Assembly (NCBI GenBank): GCA_030285985.1
Contig: CP127384.1
Coordinates: 248,001-312,000 of the forward strand
DNA: 64,000 bases
Source of the DNA: Aquidulcibacter paucihalophilus
Lineage (GTDB): Bacteria > Pseudomonadota > Alphaproteobacteria > Caulobacterales > Caulobacteraceae
Direction: 5' to 3'
The stretch's first letter is position 1. Each line of letters starts with the position of its first letter. The position numbers and the translations under genes are program-made. The notes below the pieces were generated by a model that worked only from the letters and a program-made list of their open reading frames with translations, was not told the origin of the DNA and did not search any database. Below are positions 33,157-42,197 of the stretch, piece by piece.

Positions 33157-34386
33157 GTGAACGCCATCATCCCCAACCACTACGCCATGCCTGACGCCGA
33201 GGGCCGTTTCGGTCCCTATGGCGGACGGTTTGTGGCCGAGACCCTGATGCCGCTGGTTCACGAGCTGAACGCGGCCTATGAGGCGGCCAAGGCGGATCCG
33301 ACTTTCCAGGCGGAGCTGGACGGCTTCCTGACCGACTATGTCGGCCGGCCCAGCCCGATGTACCTGGCCGAGCGGCTGACGGCCCACTACTCGGAGCAGT
33401 ATGGGGGGGCCGCTGACATCTGGTTCAAGCGCGACGAGCTGAACCATACGGGCGCGCACAAGATCAACAACTGCATGGGCCAGATCCTGCTGGCCATGCG
33501 GATGGGCAAGAAGCGGATCATCGCCGAGACCGGCGCTGGCCAGCACGGCGTGGCCACCGCGACGGTCTGCGCCCGCTTCGGCCTGCAATGCGTCGTCTAC
33601 ATGGGTGCCACCGACGTCGAGCGGCAGATGCCCAACGTCTTCCGGATGAAGCTTCTGGGGGCCGAGGTCGTGCCGGTGACGGCCGGGGGGGCGACACTCA
33701 AGGACGCCATGAACGAGGCGATGCGTGACTGGGTCACCAACGTCGAGGACACCTACTATCTGATCGGCACGGCGGCCGGCCCGCACCCCTATCCGGCCAT
33801 GGTCCGCGACTTCCAGTCCGTGATCGGGCGCGAGACCCGGGCCTCGATGCTGGCCCGGCGCGGCAAGCTGCCCGACGCGGTGGTGGCGGCCATCGGCGGC
33901 GGTTCGAACGCCATCGGCCTGTTCCATCCCTTCATTGACGACGCCGGCGTGCGGCTGATCGGGGTCGAGGCCGCCGGACGCGGTCTGGACGGCCCGGACC
34001 ACGCGGCCAGTCTGCAGGGCGGCCGCCCCGGCGTGCTGCACGGCAACCGCACCTATCTGCTGCAGGACGAGGACGGCCAGATTCTCGAGGGCCATTCGAT
34101 CTCGGCCGGTCTCGACTATCCCGGCATCGGCCCCGAACACGCCTGGCTGAAGGACATCGGCCGCGCCGAATACCGCGCCGCCACAGACATGGAAGCCCTC
34201 GAGGCCTTCCAGCTGTGTTCGAAACTGGAAGGCATCATCCCCGCGCTCGAGCCCAGCCACGCGCTCGCCCGGATCGGCGAAATCGCGAAGGAAGTGGGCA
34301 AGGGCGGCGATGTCGTGCTCAATATGTGCGGACGGGGCGACAAGGACATCTTCGCTGTGGCGAAGCATCTGGGCGTGGAGTTGTAG
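33157..34386 (+). CDS. trpB: Tryptophan synthase beta chain
   Basis: 409 residues. PLP enzyme that condenses indole with serine. The PLP lysine is in HTGAHKINN, the phosphate-binding loop in [12 protein letters not shown], the entry [14 protein letters not shown] is typical, and the C-terminus ends in the conserved [15 protein letters not shown]. It starts 33 bases after trpF. One short gene for a secreted protein stands between it and trpA, so the usual direct trpB-trpA coupling is broken here. Confidence 0.97.
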   Translation: MNAIIPNHYAMPDAEGRFGPYGGRFVAETLMPLVHELNAAYEAAKADPTFQAELDGFLTDYVGRPSPMYLAERLTAHYSEQYGGAADIWFKRDELNHTGAHKINNCMGQILLAMRMGKKRIIAETGAGQHGVATATVCARFGLQCVVYMGATDVERQMPNVFRMKLLGAEVVPVTAGGATLKDAMNEAMRDWVTNVEDTYYLIGTAAGPHPYPAMVRDFQSVIGRETRASMLARRGKLPDAVVAAIGGGSNAIGLFHPFIDDAGVRLIGVEAAGRGLDGPDHAASLQGGRPGVLHGNRTYLLQDEDGQILEGHSISAGLDYPGIGPEHAWLKDIGRAEYRAATDMEALEAFQLCSKLEGIIPALEPSHALARIGEIAKEVGKGGDVVLNMCGRGDKDIFAVAKHLGVEL

Positions 34387-34389
34387 ACC

Positions 34390-34827
34390 ATGAAAATCGT
34401 GATGATGGCCGCCGCGGTGGCCCTTCTGGCCGCGCCGGCGATGGCGCAAACCCCGGCTCCCCTGCAGGTCGAGATCCCGGAACTGCCGACGGCGGTCAAC
34501 GATCCGACCTGCGGCGGCAAGGTTGGCCTGGCGCAGCAGGCCATGTGCGTGATGACCACCCAGGGTGCCATCGGCGGTCTGGTCGATGCCTACAGTGAGG
34601 CCTTCCGGCGGCAGAACTGGCTGGCGGCCGGCGGAGAGGAAAACCGGGTCGTCTATGTGCGACGCCGCCCCGAAGGGGGTTGTGACGGCTTCCAGATGCT
34701 GGCCTTCGCCGATGAGGCGCGGGTACCGGGTCCGGCCGAGCCGGCCTGGCTGGCCTTTGCGGCCATACCGGGCGATGTCTGCGCGACCCGACCGGCGGCC
34801 GCGGCGACGCCCGCACCGGCGCAATGA
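34390..34827 (+). CDS. Secreted four-cysteine protein inside the trp operon
   Basis: 145 residues. A clear signal peptide (MKIVMMAAAVALLAAPAMAQ) starts 3 bases after the trpB stop. The mature part has four cysteines (NDPTCGGK, QQAMCVMTT, EGGCDGFQ, GDVCATRP), suitable for two disulfides in the periplasm, and an Ala/Pro tail. The stop overlaps the trpA start (ATGA), so it is embedded in the operon. No domain recognised. Why a periplasmic protein should be translated between the two tryptophan synthase subunits is not explained by anything visible. Confidence 0.75.
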   Translation: MKIVMMAAAVALLAAPAMAQTPAPLQVEIPELPTAVNDPTCGGKVGLAQQAMCVMTTQGAIGGLVDAYSEAFRRQNWLAAGGEENRVVYVRRRPEGGCDGFQMLAFADEARVPGPAEPAWLAFAAIPGDVCATRPAAAATPAPAQ

Positions 34828-35654
34828 CCACAGCCCGTATTGACGCCCGCTTCGCCGCCCTGAAGGCGGAAGGACGGGCCGGATTTGTGGCCTATGTGAT
34901 GGCCGGCGATCCCACGCGGGACGAGGCCCTGCAGATCCTGCGCGGCCTCCCCGCCGCCGGGGCCGACCTCATCGAGCTGGGCTTCCCCTTCTCCGATCCG
35001 ATGGCCGAGGGGCCGCCGATCCAGCGCGCCGCCCTGCGCGGGCTGAAGGCCGGTCTGACACTGAAAGGGACGCTGGCCCTGGCCGCGGACTTCCGCGCCG
35101 GAGACGCCGACACGCCGGTGATCCTGATGGGCTATCTCAATCCGATCGAGAGCTATGGCTATGACGCCTTCGCCCGTGATGCGGCAGCCAGCGGTATCGA
35201 CGGCCTGATCGTGGTCGACTGCCCGCCGGAAGAGGCCGGGCCGCTGTCGGACGCGCTGGACGCGGCACAGGTCTCCCTGATCCGGCTGGCGACGCCGACG
35301 TCGGACGATGCGCGGCTGAAGGTCATCGCCGAACGGACCTCGGGCTTCGTCTATTATGTCTCGGTCGCCGGCGTGACCGGGGTCAAGGAGGCCCAGACCC
35401 TGTCTGTCGCCCCGGCCGTGGAGCGCGTGCGCAAGGCCTCGGGCCTGCCGGTCGCCGTCGGCTTCGGGGTCAAGACCGAGGAGCGTGCCGCGAGCATCGC
35501 CCGCGTCGCCGATGCGGTGGTCGCCGGCTCGGTTCTGGTCGATGAGGTCGCCGCGGCGCTCGAGGCGAACGAACCGGCCGCCCCGCGCGTTCTGGCGAAG
35601 GTGAAGGCCCTCGCGGACGCCGTCCGGGGTGCGCGGGTCGCGGAAACGGTCTAA
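34824..35654 (+). CDS. trpA: Tryptophan synthase alpha chain
   Basis: 276 residues, the usual length. Releases indole from indole-glycerol phosphate and passes it to TrpB. Catalytic Glu and Asp lie in IELGFPFSDPMAEGPPIQ; the C-terminal phosphate site is VSVAGVTGVKE and PVAVGFGVKTEE. The start overlaps the stop of the secreted four-cysteine protein gene, so its translation probably depends on that gene being read through. Confidence 0.96.
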   Translation: MTTARIDARFAALKAEGRAGFVAYVMAGDPTRDEALQILRGLPAAGADLIELGFPFSDPMAEGPPIQRAALRGLKAGLTLKGTLALAADFRAGDADTPVILMGYLNPIESYGYDAFARDAAASGIDGLIVVDCPPEEAGPLSDALDAAQVSLIRLATPTSDDARLKVIAERTSGFVYYVSVAGVTGVKEAQTLSVAPAVERVRKASGLPVAVGFGVKTEERAASIARVADAVVAGSVLVDEVAAALEANEPAAPRVLAKVKALADAVRGARVAETV

Positions 35655-35663
35655 AGCGCGCCC

Positions 35664-36560
35664 ATGGCTGACAAGAACCCTCCCAAACCCCAGGAAAAAC
35701 GCGGCGGCTGGCTGAGCCGTTTCGCGCCCGGCGTTCGCAAGATCGTGAGCCGGCGCGACACGCCCGACAATCTGTGGGTCAAGGACCCCGATTCCGGCGA
35801 GATGCTGTATCGCCCGGATCTGGAGGCCAGCCTGTGGGTCACGCCGTCGGGCCGGCATATGCGCATCGATGCGCCCACCCGTCTGCGCGCCACCTTCGAC
35901 GACGGCGACTTCGAGGCCATTGAGACCCCCGAGGTTCCTGAAGACCCGCTGAAATTCTCGGACGGCAAATCCTACAAGGACCGTCTGGCCGCCGCTCGCA
36001 AGGCCGCGGGCCGCAAGGACACCATGGCCATCGGTTTCGGCGAGCTGGACGGCACGCCGGCGGTGGTCATCGTCCAGGACTTCACCTTCATGGGTGGGTC
36101 GCTGGGCATGGCGGCGGGCGAGGCCTTCATCGCGGCCGCCCGCGCGGCCATCGAACGTGGCGTGCCGCTGGTCTGTTTCACTGCCGCCGGGGGCGCGCGG
36201 ATGCAGGAAGGCGCGCTAAGCCTGATGCAGATGGCCCGCACCACCCTCGCCATCCAGGAGCTGAAGGCGGTTCAGCTGCCCTTCGTCGTGGTGCTGACCG
36301 ATCCGACCACGGGCGGCGTCACCGCCAGCTACGCCATGCTCGGCGACGTGCACCTGGCCGAGCCGGGTGCCCTGATCGGCTTCGCCGGCCCGCGCGTGAT
36401 CGAGGCCACCATCCGCGAAAAGCTGCCGCCCGGCTTCCAGCGGGCCGAATACCTCCAGGAAAAGGGCATGGTCGACAAGGTCGTGCCGCGGGCGGACCTG
36501 CCGGTCGTTCTGGGTCAGATCCTGTCGATGCTGATGGGCGGGAAGCGCCGCGCGGCGTAG
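35664..36560 (+). CDS. accD: Acetyl-CoA carboxylase carboxyltransferase subunit beta, zinc-ribbon cysteines absent
   Basis: 298 residues. With AccA it moves the carboxyl group from biotin to acetyl-CoA in fatty-acid synthesis. The carboxyltransferase core is complete (CFTAAGGARMQEGALSLMQM, VVVLTDPTTGGVTASYAMLGD, LIGFAGPRVIEATIREKLPPGFQ). In E. coli the N-terminus has a four-cysteine zinc ribbon; here the aligned text is LWVKDPDSGEMLYR and LWVTPSGRHMRI, with no cysteine at any of the four positions. Other alphaproteobacterial AccD proteins also have degenerate ribbons, so this is probably a lineage trait. It sits 9 bases after trpA and 9 before folC. Confidence 0.95.
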   Translation: MADKNPPKPQEKRGGWLSRFAPGVRKIVSRRDTPDNLWVKDPDSGEMLYRPDLEASLWVTPSGRHMRIDAPTRLRATFDDGDFEAIETPEVPEDPLKFSDGKSYKDRLAAARKAAGRKDTMAIGFGELDGTPAVVIVQDFTFMGGSLGMAAGEAFIAAARAAIERGVPLVCFTAAGGARMQEGALSLMQMARTTLAIQELKAVQLPFVVVLTDPTTGGVTASYAMLGDVHLAEPGALIGFAGPRVIEATIREKLPPGFQRAEYLQEKGMVDKVVPRADLPVVLGQILSMLMGGKRRAA

Positions 36561-36569
36561 CCTCGGCCC

Positions 36570-37844
36570 ATGGACCCGATCTCCGAACGCCTGCGCGCGC
36601 GCCATCCGCAGCGGATCGATCTGTCGCTGGAGCGGATGCGCATCCTGTGCGCGGCGCTCGGTGATCCCCAGCACCGCCTGCCGCCCGTCGTCCATGTCGC
36701 CGGTACCAACGGCAAGGGTTCGACCGTCGCCTTCATCCGCGCCATCGCGGAGGCCGCGGGCCTGAGGGTCCACACCTACACCTCGCCCCATCTGGTGCGT
36801 TTCAATGAACGGATCCGGCTGGCGGGCCAGTTGATAGGGGACGCACCCCTGAACGCCATTCTCGACCGGATCGAAGCCGTGGGGACCGAGGCGACGGTGT
36901 TCGAAAGCACCACCGCCGCCGCCTTCGTCGCTATGAGCGAGACGCCCGCCGACCTGGCCATCATCGAGGTCGGGCTCGGCGGCCTGCTGGACGCCACCAA
37001 CGTCATCGAACGGCCCCTGCTCAGCGTCATCGCGCCGGTCGACCTCGATCACGCCGAGTTCCTCGGCACGGATCTGCACGGGATTGCGGTGGAGAAGGCC
37101 GGAATCCTCAAGGCGGGCGCGCGGGGCCTGATCGCCCGCCAGTCCGAGGTCGCCATGGCGGCGATCGAGGCGGCGGCGAGGGCTGTGCATGCGCCTCTGA
37201 CCGTCATGGGCGTGGATTTCGACGCCTGGGCCGATCGCGGCGGCCTGTCCTTCCAGGACCAGGAGCGGTTCCTCGACCTGCCGGCACCGGCCCTGAGCGG
37301 TCCGCACCAGGTCGACAACGCCGGTCTGGCGGTCGCCGTGGCCCTCGAGCTTGACCTGCCGGAGACGGCCATCGCCGAAGGCCTGCGCGCGGTGCGTTGG
37401 CCGGCCCGGATGCAAAGGCTCACCGCGGGTCCTTATGGCGAGGCCGCGCGGGCCGCGGATGCCGAACTGTGGCTGGACGGCGGGCATAATCCGCATGCGG
37501 GCGCGGCCCTGGCGGCGGCCCTGGCGGAACGACAGGCCAGGGCACCGCGACCGCTGGCCCTGATCGTCGGCATGCTGGCCAACAAGGACGCCGGGGGCTT
37601 CTTCGAGGCGCTCGGCCAGTCCGGCGCGGCCGTCTTCACCGTGCCCTTCGACGGGGCGGCGGCCGAGCCGGAGGCCCTGGCGGCGGTGGCGCGCGGTCAC
37701 GGCCTCGGCGCGACACCCTGCGCTTCGGTTGATGAGGCGCTGGCTCGCGCCCTGCGGCTGGGCGCCGGCCGGGTTACGATCTGCGGATCGTTGTATCTCG
37801 CGGGCGAGGTGTTGGCCGCTTCCCGCGAAACCTGGCCGGACTGA
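36570..37844 (+). CDS. folC: Dihydrofolate/folylpolyglutamate synthase
   Basis: 424 residues. Adds glutamate to dihydropteroate and later to tetrahydrofolate. P-loop in VAGTNGKGSTVAFIRAI, the following YTSPHLVRFNERIR, and the Mur-ligase-like FESTTAAAFVAMS and LWLDGGHNPHAGAAL are conserved. Last gene of the plus-strand run from rsuA. It ends 14 bases from a convergent small-protein gene. The trpA-accD-folC order is widely conserved in proteobacteria. Confidence 0.95.
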   Translation: MDPISERLRARHPQRIDLSLERMRILCAALGDPQHRLPPVVHVAGTNGKGSTVAFIRAIAEAAGLRVHTYTSPHLVRFNERIRLAGQLIGDAPLNAILDRIEAVGTEATVFESTTAAAFVAMSETPADLAIIEVGLGGLLDATNVIERPLLSVIAPVDLDHAEFLGTDLHGIAVEKAGILKAGARGLIARQSEVAMAAIEAAARAVHAPLTVMGVDFDAWADRGGLSFQDQERFLDLPAPALSGPHQVDNAGLAVAVALELDLPETAIAEGLRAVRWPARMQRLTAGPYGEAARAADAELWLDGGHNPHAGAALAAALAERQARAPRPLALIVGMLANKDAGGFFEALGQSGAAVFTVPFDGAAAEPEALAAVARGHGLGATPCASVDEALARALRLGAGRVTICGSLYLAGEVLAASRETWPD

Positions 37845-37858
37845 GCCGGCCGGGTTCG

Positions 37859-38164
37859 TCAGCCGTTGGGGCCGCCCGGCGTCACCTGGGCACCTTCATC
37901 GGGCATGCGCATTCTCTGCATGGAGCGCATGAACTCCCGCGTCTGTTGATCCTGGACCCCGGCGCGAGGGATGTCGCGGCAGACGCGCTGCTGCATGTTG
38001 GATCCCGTGGCGCGCTCCAGCCGGCAGACGCGGCGGGTGTCGCCCTCGGGTCCGGGTGGCGCGCTGGCCGGGCGGGCCTCGGCCGGCGGGGCTGCGCCGG
38101 CGATGACGGCGACCTGGCCTCCGTCAGCAAGCAGGATTGTGGCGAACAGGGCGGCGGTCAGCAT
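37859..38164 (-). CDS. Small exported protein with CRLE...TGSNMQQRVCR motif
   Basis: 101 residues. A hydrophobic N-terminus (MLTAALFATILLADGG) is followed by a Pro/Ala stretch and then the compact motif CRLERATGSNMQQRVCR with DIPRAGVQDQQTREFMRSMQR. Related short secreted proteins with two cysteines around a TGS/N core are frequent in alphaproteobacteria, but none has a known function as far as I can tell. Downstream of trxA by about 95 bases on the same strand; a hairpin (38242-38254) lies between. Confidence 0.7.
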   Translation of the reverse strand: MLTAALFATILLADGGQVAVIAGAAPPAEARPASAPPGPEGDTRRVCRLERATGSNMQQRVCRDIPRAGVQDQQTREFMRSMQRMRMPDEGAQVTPGGPNG

Positions 38165-38241
38165 GGTGACTCTCCAGCATCCGTTGGGATGGCCGGAAGG
38201 AAAACATCGTTCAGCCGGCAGGACAAGTTACGGTTCGGACA

Positions 38242-38254
38242 GGCCCGGAGGGCC
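38242..38254 (-). terminator. Short hairpin after trxA
   Basis: GGCCC-GGA-GGGCC lies 4 bases beyond the trxA stop on the minus strand. Stem of five G/C pairs with a 3-base loop and no U tract; it may weakly end the addBA-trxA transcript before the small exported-protein gene. Confidence 0.35.
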
Positions 38255-38258
38255 AGCC

Positions 38259-38597
38259 TCAGGCCGCGGACTTGCCGACCCCGGCTTCGGCCAGCCATTC
38301 GACGATCTTGCCCTTGGGCATGGCCCCGACCTTCATCGAGGCCATCTGGCCGTCCTTGAACAGCATCAGGGTGGGAATGCCCTTCACGCCCAGTTTCGAC
38401 GGGATCATCGGGCTGTCGTCGATATTGACCTTGGCGATCACCACCTGACCGGCCAGTTCGTCGGCGATCTGTTCGAGCGCGGGGCCGATCTGTTTGCAGG
38501 GGCCGCACCACTCGGCCCAGAAATCGACCAGAACCGGGACGGACGCTTTCAGAACGTCGGCGTCGAAACTGTCGTCGGTGACCTTGAGGGTGGCCAT
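38259..38597 (-). CDS. trxA: Thioredoxin
   Basis: 112 residues with the active site WCGPCK in [18 protein letters not shown] and the cis-Pro region [12 protein letters not shown]. Cytoplasmic dithiol reductant. The N-terminus [19 protein letters not shown] is typical. It follows addA after about 99 bases; the addB-addA-trxA order is widespread in alphaproteobacteria, though a direct functional link to AddAB is not established. Confidence 0.97.
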   Translation of the reverse strand: MATLKVTDDSFDADVLKASVPVLVDFWAEWCGPCKQIGPALEQIADELAGQVVIAKVNIDDSPMIPSKLGVKGIPTLMLFKDGQMASMKVGAMPKGKIVEWLAEAGVGKSAA

Positions 38598-38696
38598 GGG
38601 GAAATCTCTCCGGATCGGCCGGCCATCATGAGGTGATTCCGGCGCTTCGAAAGCCGATGTGGGGCGGGTTGCCGATCAAATCAACGGACGATCTGC

Positions 38697-41600
38697 TCAG
38701 ACCGCCAGGGCGGCGTCCAGCATCGCCTGCGGAACGGCCATCAGGCGGGGGCCATCGGTCCAGACCAGGGCAGCCTCTACGGCCCGGTCCGGGTAGAGCT
38801 CGCGCAGGACCGCGGCATAGATCGCCAGCTGCAGCACATAGGCCGGGTCGGCGTCCTCGATCCGGTCGGGGGCGGGGCGGTTGGTCTTGTAGTCGATGAC
38901 CAGCACCCGGTCCGGCGTGACCACCAGCCGATCCATCCGACCTGAAACGGCGGTGGTCCCGATCGATCCGGTCAGGGCCACCTCGGGTCGGGAGCCGGCC
39001 CCGAACACCGGCGCGAACCGCGCGTCGTCCAGGACCGAGAAGGCCGCAGCGATCATTTCGGCGCGCTGGGCGTCATCGATGTCCCGTTCGCGGGATAGCA
39101 TCCGAGTCGCGGCAAGCGGGCGATCAGGCGCGGGAATATCCGGCAGTCGCTCCAGCAACCTGTGGATCAGGTCGCCCCGCCGGAACCGGCCCAGCGGCGC
39201 GCCCGGTCCGGCCGTGGTGGCCAGCGGTGACGGCGCGGGCGTGCGCAGGGTCTCCTCCATCCGCGAAGGGGCAGCGAGGCGGCCGGAGGCGTCGGGGGCG
39301 GGCGGGGTTCGCGCCCAGGGCGGAACGATGACGGCTTTTGTCAGGCTGGAAGCGGCAGGGGCGGCGGCCTCGTCCAGGTCGACGCCGAAGCGCAGCAGGC
39401 CATCGCCCACATCGCGCACATTCAGTGTGTCGTCCTCGTCCAGCCGCTGGAAGGTTTCGGCGATCACGTCCCACCAGCTTCCGACCTCGAAGCCGGTATC
39501 GGGCCGCCTGAGCGCACGCCCCATGATGATCAGGCGATCGCGGGCACGGGTCAGGGCGACATAGAGCAGCCGCAGCGACTCGGCGTCGGTTCGCGCGACG
39601 CGGGCATCGCGGGCAGCCTTCGAGGCGGCGCAGTCGTCCTTCGTCGAGCCCGGACACATCAACCAGCCCTCGCCCTCCGACCCGTCCTCGCCGGCGGCGG
39701 GCATCAGGGTCGGGCCCTGCGGCTTGGCCCGCGAGGTGGTGTCGGGAAGGATGACGACGGGTGCCTCGAGGCCCTTGGCCCCGTGGACGGTCATGACCCG
39801 AACCTCGTTTCGGGCCCCTTCCATCTCTCGCTTGACCTCGACGTCGGCAGCTTCGAGCAGGGCGACGTTTGTCTCCAGGTCAACGCCGCCGCGGTCCTCG
39901 GCGGCCAGGACCTGGGCGAGGGTCTCATCGATGGCTTCCTCGGCCTCGCGACCCAGCCGGGCGAGGATGCGGGCACGGCCGGTGACGCCGGTCTCGTCGA
40001 CGCGGTTCAGCAGGCTTGAGAAGAAGGCGAAGGGGTCGCGGTCGCGCGCGTCCAGCGCGGCCTGGATGAAGTCGCGGGCCCGTCGCCAGACCGGCTGCTC
40101 GTCTGCCCGAAGCTGCAGTTCCTGCCACAGCGAGCGGCCTTGCCGGCCTTCCTTGTCGGCCAGCGGATAGAGGCTGTGCGGATCGCCGAAATCGGTGACG
40201 TCGCAGAAGGGGCTGCGCAGGACCTCGGCGAGGCTGAGGTCGTCGTCGGGATAGAGGGCGAAACGGGCCACGGCGATCAGGTCGTCGAAGACGATATGGC
40301 TGCTCAGCTTCAGCCGGTCGGCCCCCGCGACGGGCACGGCCTCGGCCTTGAGAGCGCGGATGATTTCCTCGAACAGGGCATCGCGGCGGCGGACCAGAAT
40401 GAGAAAGTCGCCCCAGCGGGCGGGACGCCGGCCTTCGGGCGCTCCGCGATCATGGATGGCGACACCGGCGTCGACCTGCCGGCGGATATCGCGGGCGAGG
40501 GCGCGCGCCAGCTGTTTGCGGCCGCTGCGGGCGTCCTCCTTGTCAACCGGCGCGTTCCAGGCCTCGGCGTCGGGCGCGGCGGGGTCCTGGAAGAGGGGCC
40601 AAAGGTCAACCGAGCCATGCTCGCCGACGCGGGCCGGCTGATGGCTCGGGATGTCGCCCGAGGTGCCGACGAGGGCGCGGGTTCGCTCGGGCCCCTCGAA
40701 GGCGGCGTCGACGAAGGCCAGCACCTCCTCCGTCGAGCGGAAGGAGGTGTCGAGCGGCACTTCCTGGAACGGCCGTCCGGCACCGCGGACAAGGGCGTCA
40801 TAGGCCTGGGCCTCCTGGCGGAGCCGTTCCGGTCGGGCCCCCTGGAAGGAGTAGATCGACTGTTTCTCGTCGCCGACGGCGAAGACCGTGCGGGGGATGC
40901 TGGGGGCGGTCTGGCCCCGACGCGGCGCGCCCTCGCCCGAGAAGAACTCCTCGGTCAGGGCCTTGAAGATGGCCCACTGGTCGGGAGCGGTGTCCTGAGC
41001 CTCGTCGACGAGGACGTGCTCGATGCCCCCGTCCAGCTTGAACAGCACCCAGGCGGCGGTGGACCGCCCGGTCAGCAGATCCACGGTCCGGACGACGAGG
41101 TCGGAGAAGTCGAGTGCGCCCTGCCGGGCCTTGGCCGCCTCGTAGAGGGCGGCGTGGGTCCGCGCCAGGGTCAGGGCCTTGACCGTGTCGTCCGCGACCT
41201 TCGCCGCCCGCATGCGGTCCAGCACGGCGCAGTATTTCAGCGAGACCGAGTCGAGATAGCCGGCCGCCGCGGGCGGAGCGCTCTTCGTGCCGAATTTGGT
41301 CCGCGCCTCGCCTTTTGAGTCGATGAAAAGGGCCTTCATCGCCGCGAGACTGGAGTGCGGGGGAACCGCCTCGCGCATCTGGTGTGCGATCTTCTGGTCG
41401 TTGGCGGATCCTGTGGCGAAGCCGTCGGCGGCGGCGCGCCATTCCGCAGGGTCCAGCCAGTTGAGGAAGTCACGCTCGATCACGCCGGGGGTCTCGTCCT
41501 CGGCGACGCCGGCGAGGATGTGCGGGCCCGGGGCGGCACCGCTGTCGACGCGCTCCACATAGGCCACCAGCTTGCCGCGCTCGGTCTCGATCATGGCCAG

Positions 41601-42197
41601 CAGGGCGTGGAAGGCCTTCCAGTCCAGCTCGACCGCGAAATGGGCATAGGCGGCACCCAGCCGGCCGTCGGGATCGGCGAGGGCGGCGCGGGCCAGGTCC
41701 TCGCGCGCCGCATGGGACAGGGCGATGGCCGCCTCATTCTCCAGCACCCTGAAGGCGGGGGAGACGCCGGCCTCGATGGGGAAACGCCGCAGCAGCTTCT
41801 CGCAGAAGGCGTGGATGGTCTGGATCTTCAGCCCACCGGGCGTCTCCAGCGCGCGAGCGAACAGGCGACGGGCGTCGGACAGGTCGGCGGGCTTGAGTCC
41901 GGCGGGGTCGCGGCCGTCAAGAAGGACCAGATCGCCGGCCAGTTCCTCGTCGTCCATGACGGCCCAGCGGCCCAGCTTTTCGAACAGCCGCGCCTGCATC
42001 TCGGCGGCCGCGGCCTTGGTGTAGGTGACGCACAGGATCTCGGCCGGGCGCGCCTTCTGCAGCAGCAGCCGGGCCACCCGGTCCACAAGGGTGGTGGTCT
42101 TGCCCGAGCCGGCGTTGGCCGTGACGAAGACCGAACGGCCGGGATCGGCGGCGGTCCTCTGGTGGGCGCGGGCCTGTTCGAGGGGAGACAGGGTCAT
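38697..42197 (-). CDS. addA: Double-strand break repair helicase-nuclease AddA
   Basis: 1166 residues from ATG 42197. UvrD-type superfamily 1 helicase with C-terminal RecB-like nuclease; with AddB it resects DNA ends for RecA. Walker A is TANAGSGKTTTLVDRVARLL (in part), Walker B VLVDEAQDTAPDQW, later helicase motifs DEKQSIYSFQGARP and MTVHGAKGLEAPVVI, and the nuclease motif VLVIDYKTNRP near the end. The start overlaps the addB stop (ATGA), so the subunits are translationally coupled. Confidence 0.96.
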   Translation of the reverse strand: MTLSPLEQARAHQRTAADPGRSVFVTANAGSGKTTTLVDRVARLLLQKARPAEILCVTYTKAAAAEMQARLFEKLGRWAVMDDEELAGDLVLLDGRDPAGLKPADLSDARRLFARALETPGGLKIQTIHAFCEKLLRRFPIEAGVSPAFRVLENEAAIALSHAAREDLARAALADPDGRLGAAYAHFAVELDWKAFHALLAMIETERGKLVAYVERVDSGAAPGPHILAGVAEDETPGVIERDFLNWLDPAEWRAAADGFATGSANDQKIAHQMREAVPPHSSLAAMKALFIDSKGEARTKFGTKSAPPAAAGYLDSVSLKYCAVLDRMRAAKVADDTVKALTLARTHAALYEAAKARQGALDFSDLVVRTVDLLTGRSTAAWVLFKLDGGIEHVLVDEAQDTAPDQWAIFKALTEEFFSGEGAPRRGQTAPSIPRTVFAVGDEKQSIYSFQGARPERLRQEAQAYDALVRGAGRPFQEVPLDTSFRSTEEVLAFVDAAFEGPERTRALVGTSGDIPSHQPARVGEHGSVDLWPLFQDPAAPDAEAWNAPVDKEDARSGRKQLARALARDIRRQVDAGVAIHDRGAPEGRRPARWGDFLILVRRRDALFEEIIRALKAEAVPVAGADRLKLSSHIVFDDLIAVARFALYPDDDLSLAEVLRSPFCDVTDFGDPHSLYPLADKEGRQGRSLWQELQLRADEQPVWRRARDFIQAALDARDRDPFAFFSSLLNRVDETGVTGRARILARLGREAEEAIDETLAQVLAAEDRGGVDLETNVALLEAADVEVKREMEGARNEVRVMTVHGAKGLEAPVVILPDTTSRAKPQGPTLMPAAGEDGSEGEGWLMCPGSTKDDCAASKAARDARVARTDAESLRLLYVALTRARDRLIIMGRALRRPDTGFEVGSWWDVIAETFQRLDEDDTLNVRDVGDGLLRFGVDLDEAAAPAASSLTKAVIVPPWARTPPAPDASGRLAAPSRMEETLRTPAPSPLATTAGPGAPLGRFRRGDLIHRLLERLPDIPAPDRPLAATRMLSRERDIDDAQRAEMIAAAFSVLDDARFAPVFGAGSRPEVALTGSIGTTAVSGRMDRLVVTPDRVLVIDYKTNRPAPDRIEDADPAYVLQLAIYAAVLRELYPDRAVEAALVWTDGPRLMAVPQAMLDAALAV

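Noticed and set aside
32400..33160. Trp attenuator or leader peptide
   Set aside because: No Trp-codon-rich leader peptide or alternative hairpins precede trpF; the gene overlaps rsuA directly.
32452..34824. Long minus-strand open frame opposite trpF-trpB and the secreted-protein gene
   Set aside because: It spans several genuine genes and their gaps in antisense, with His/Gln/Arg-rich meaningless translation.
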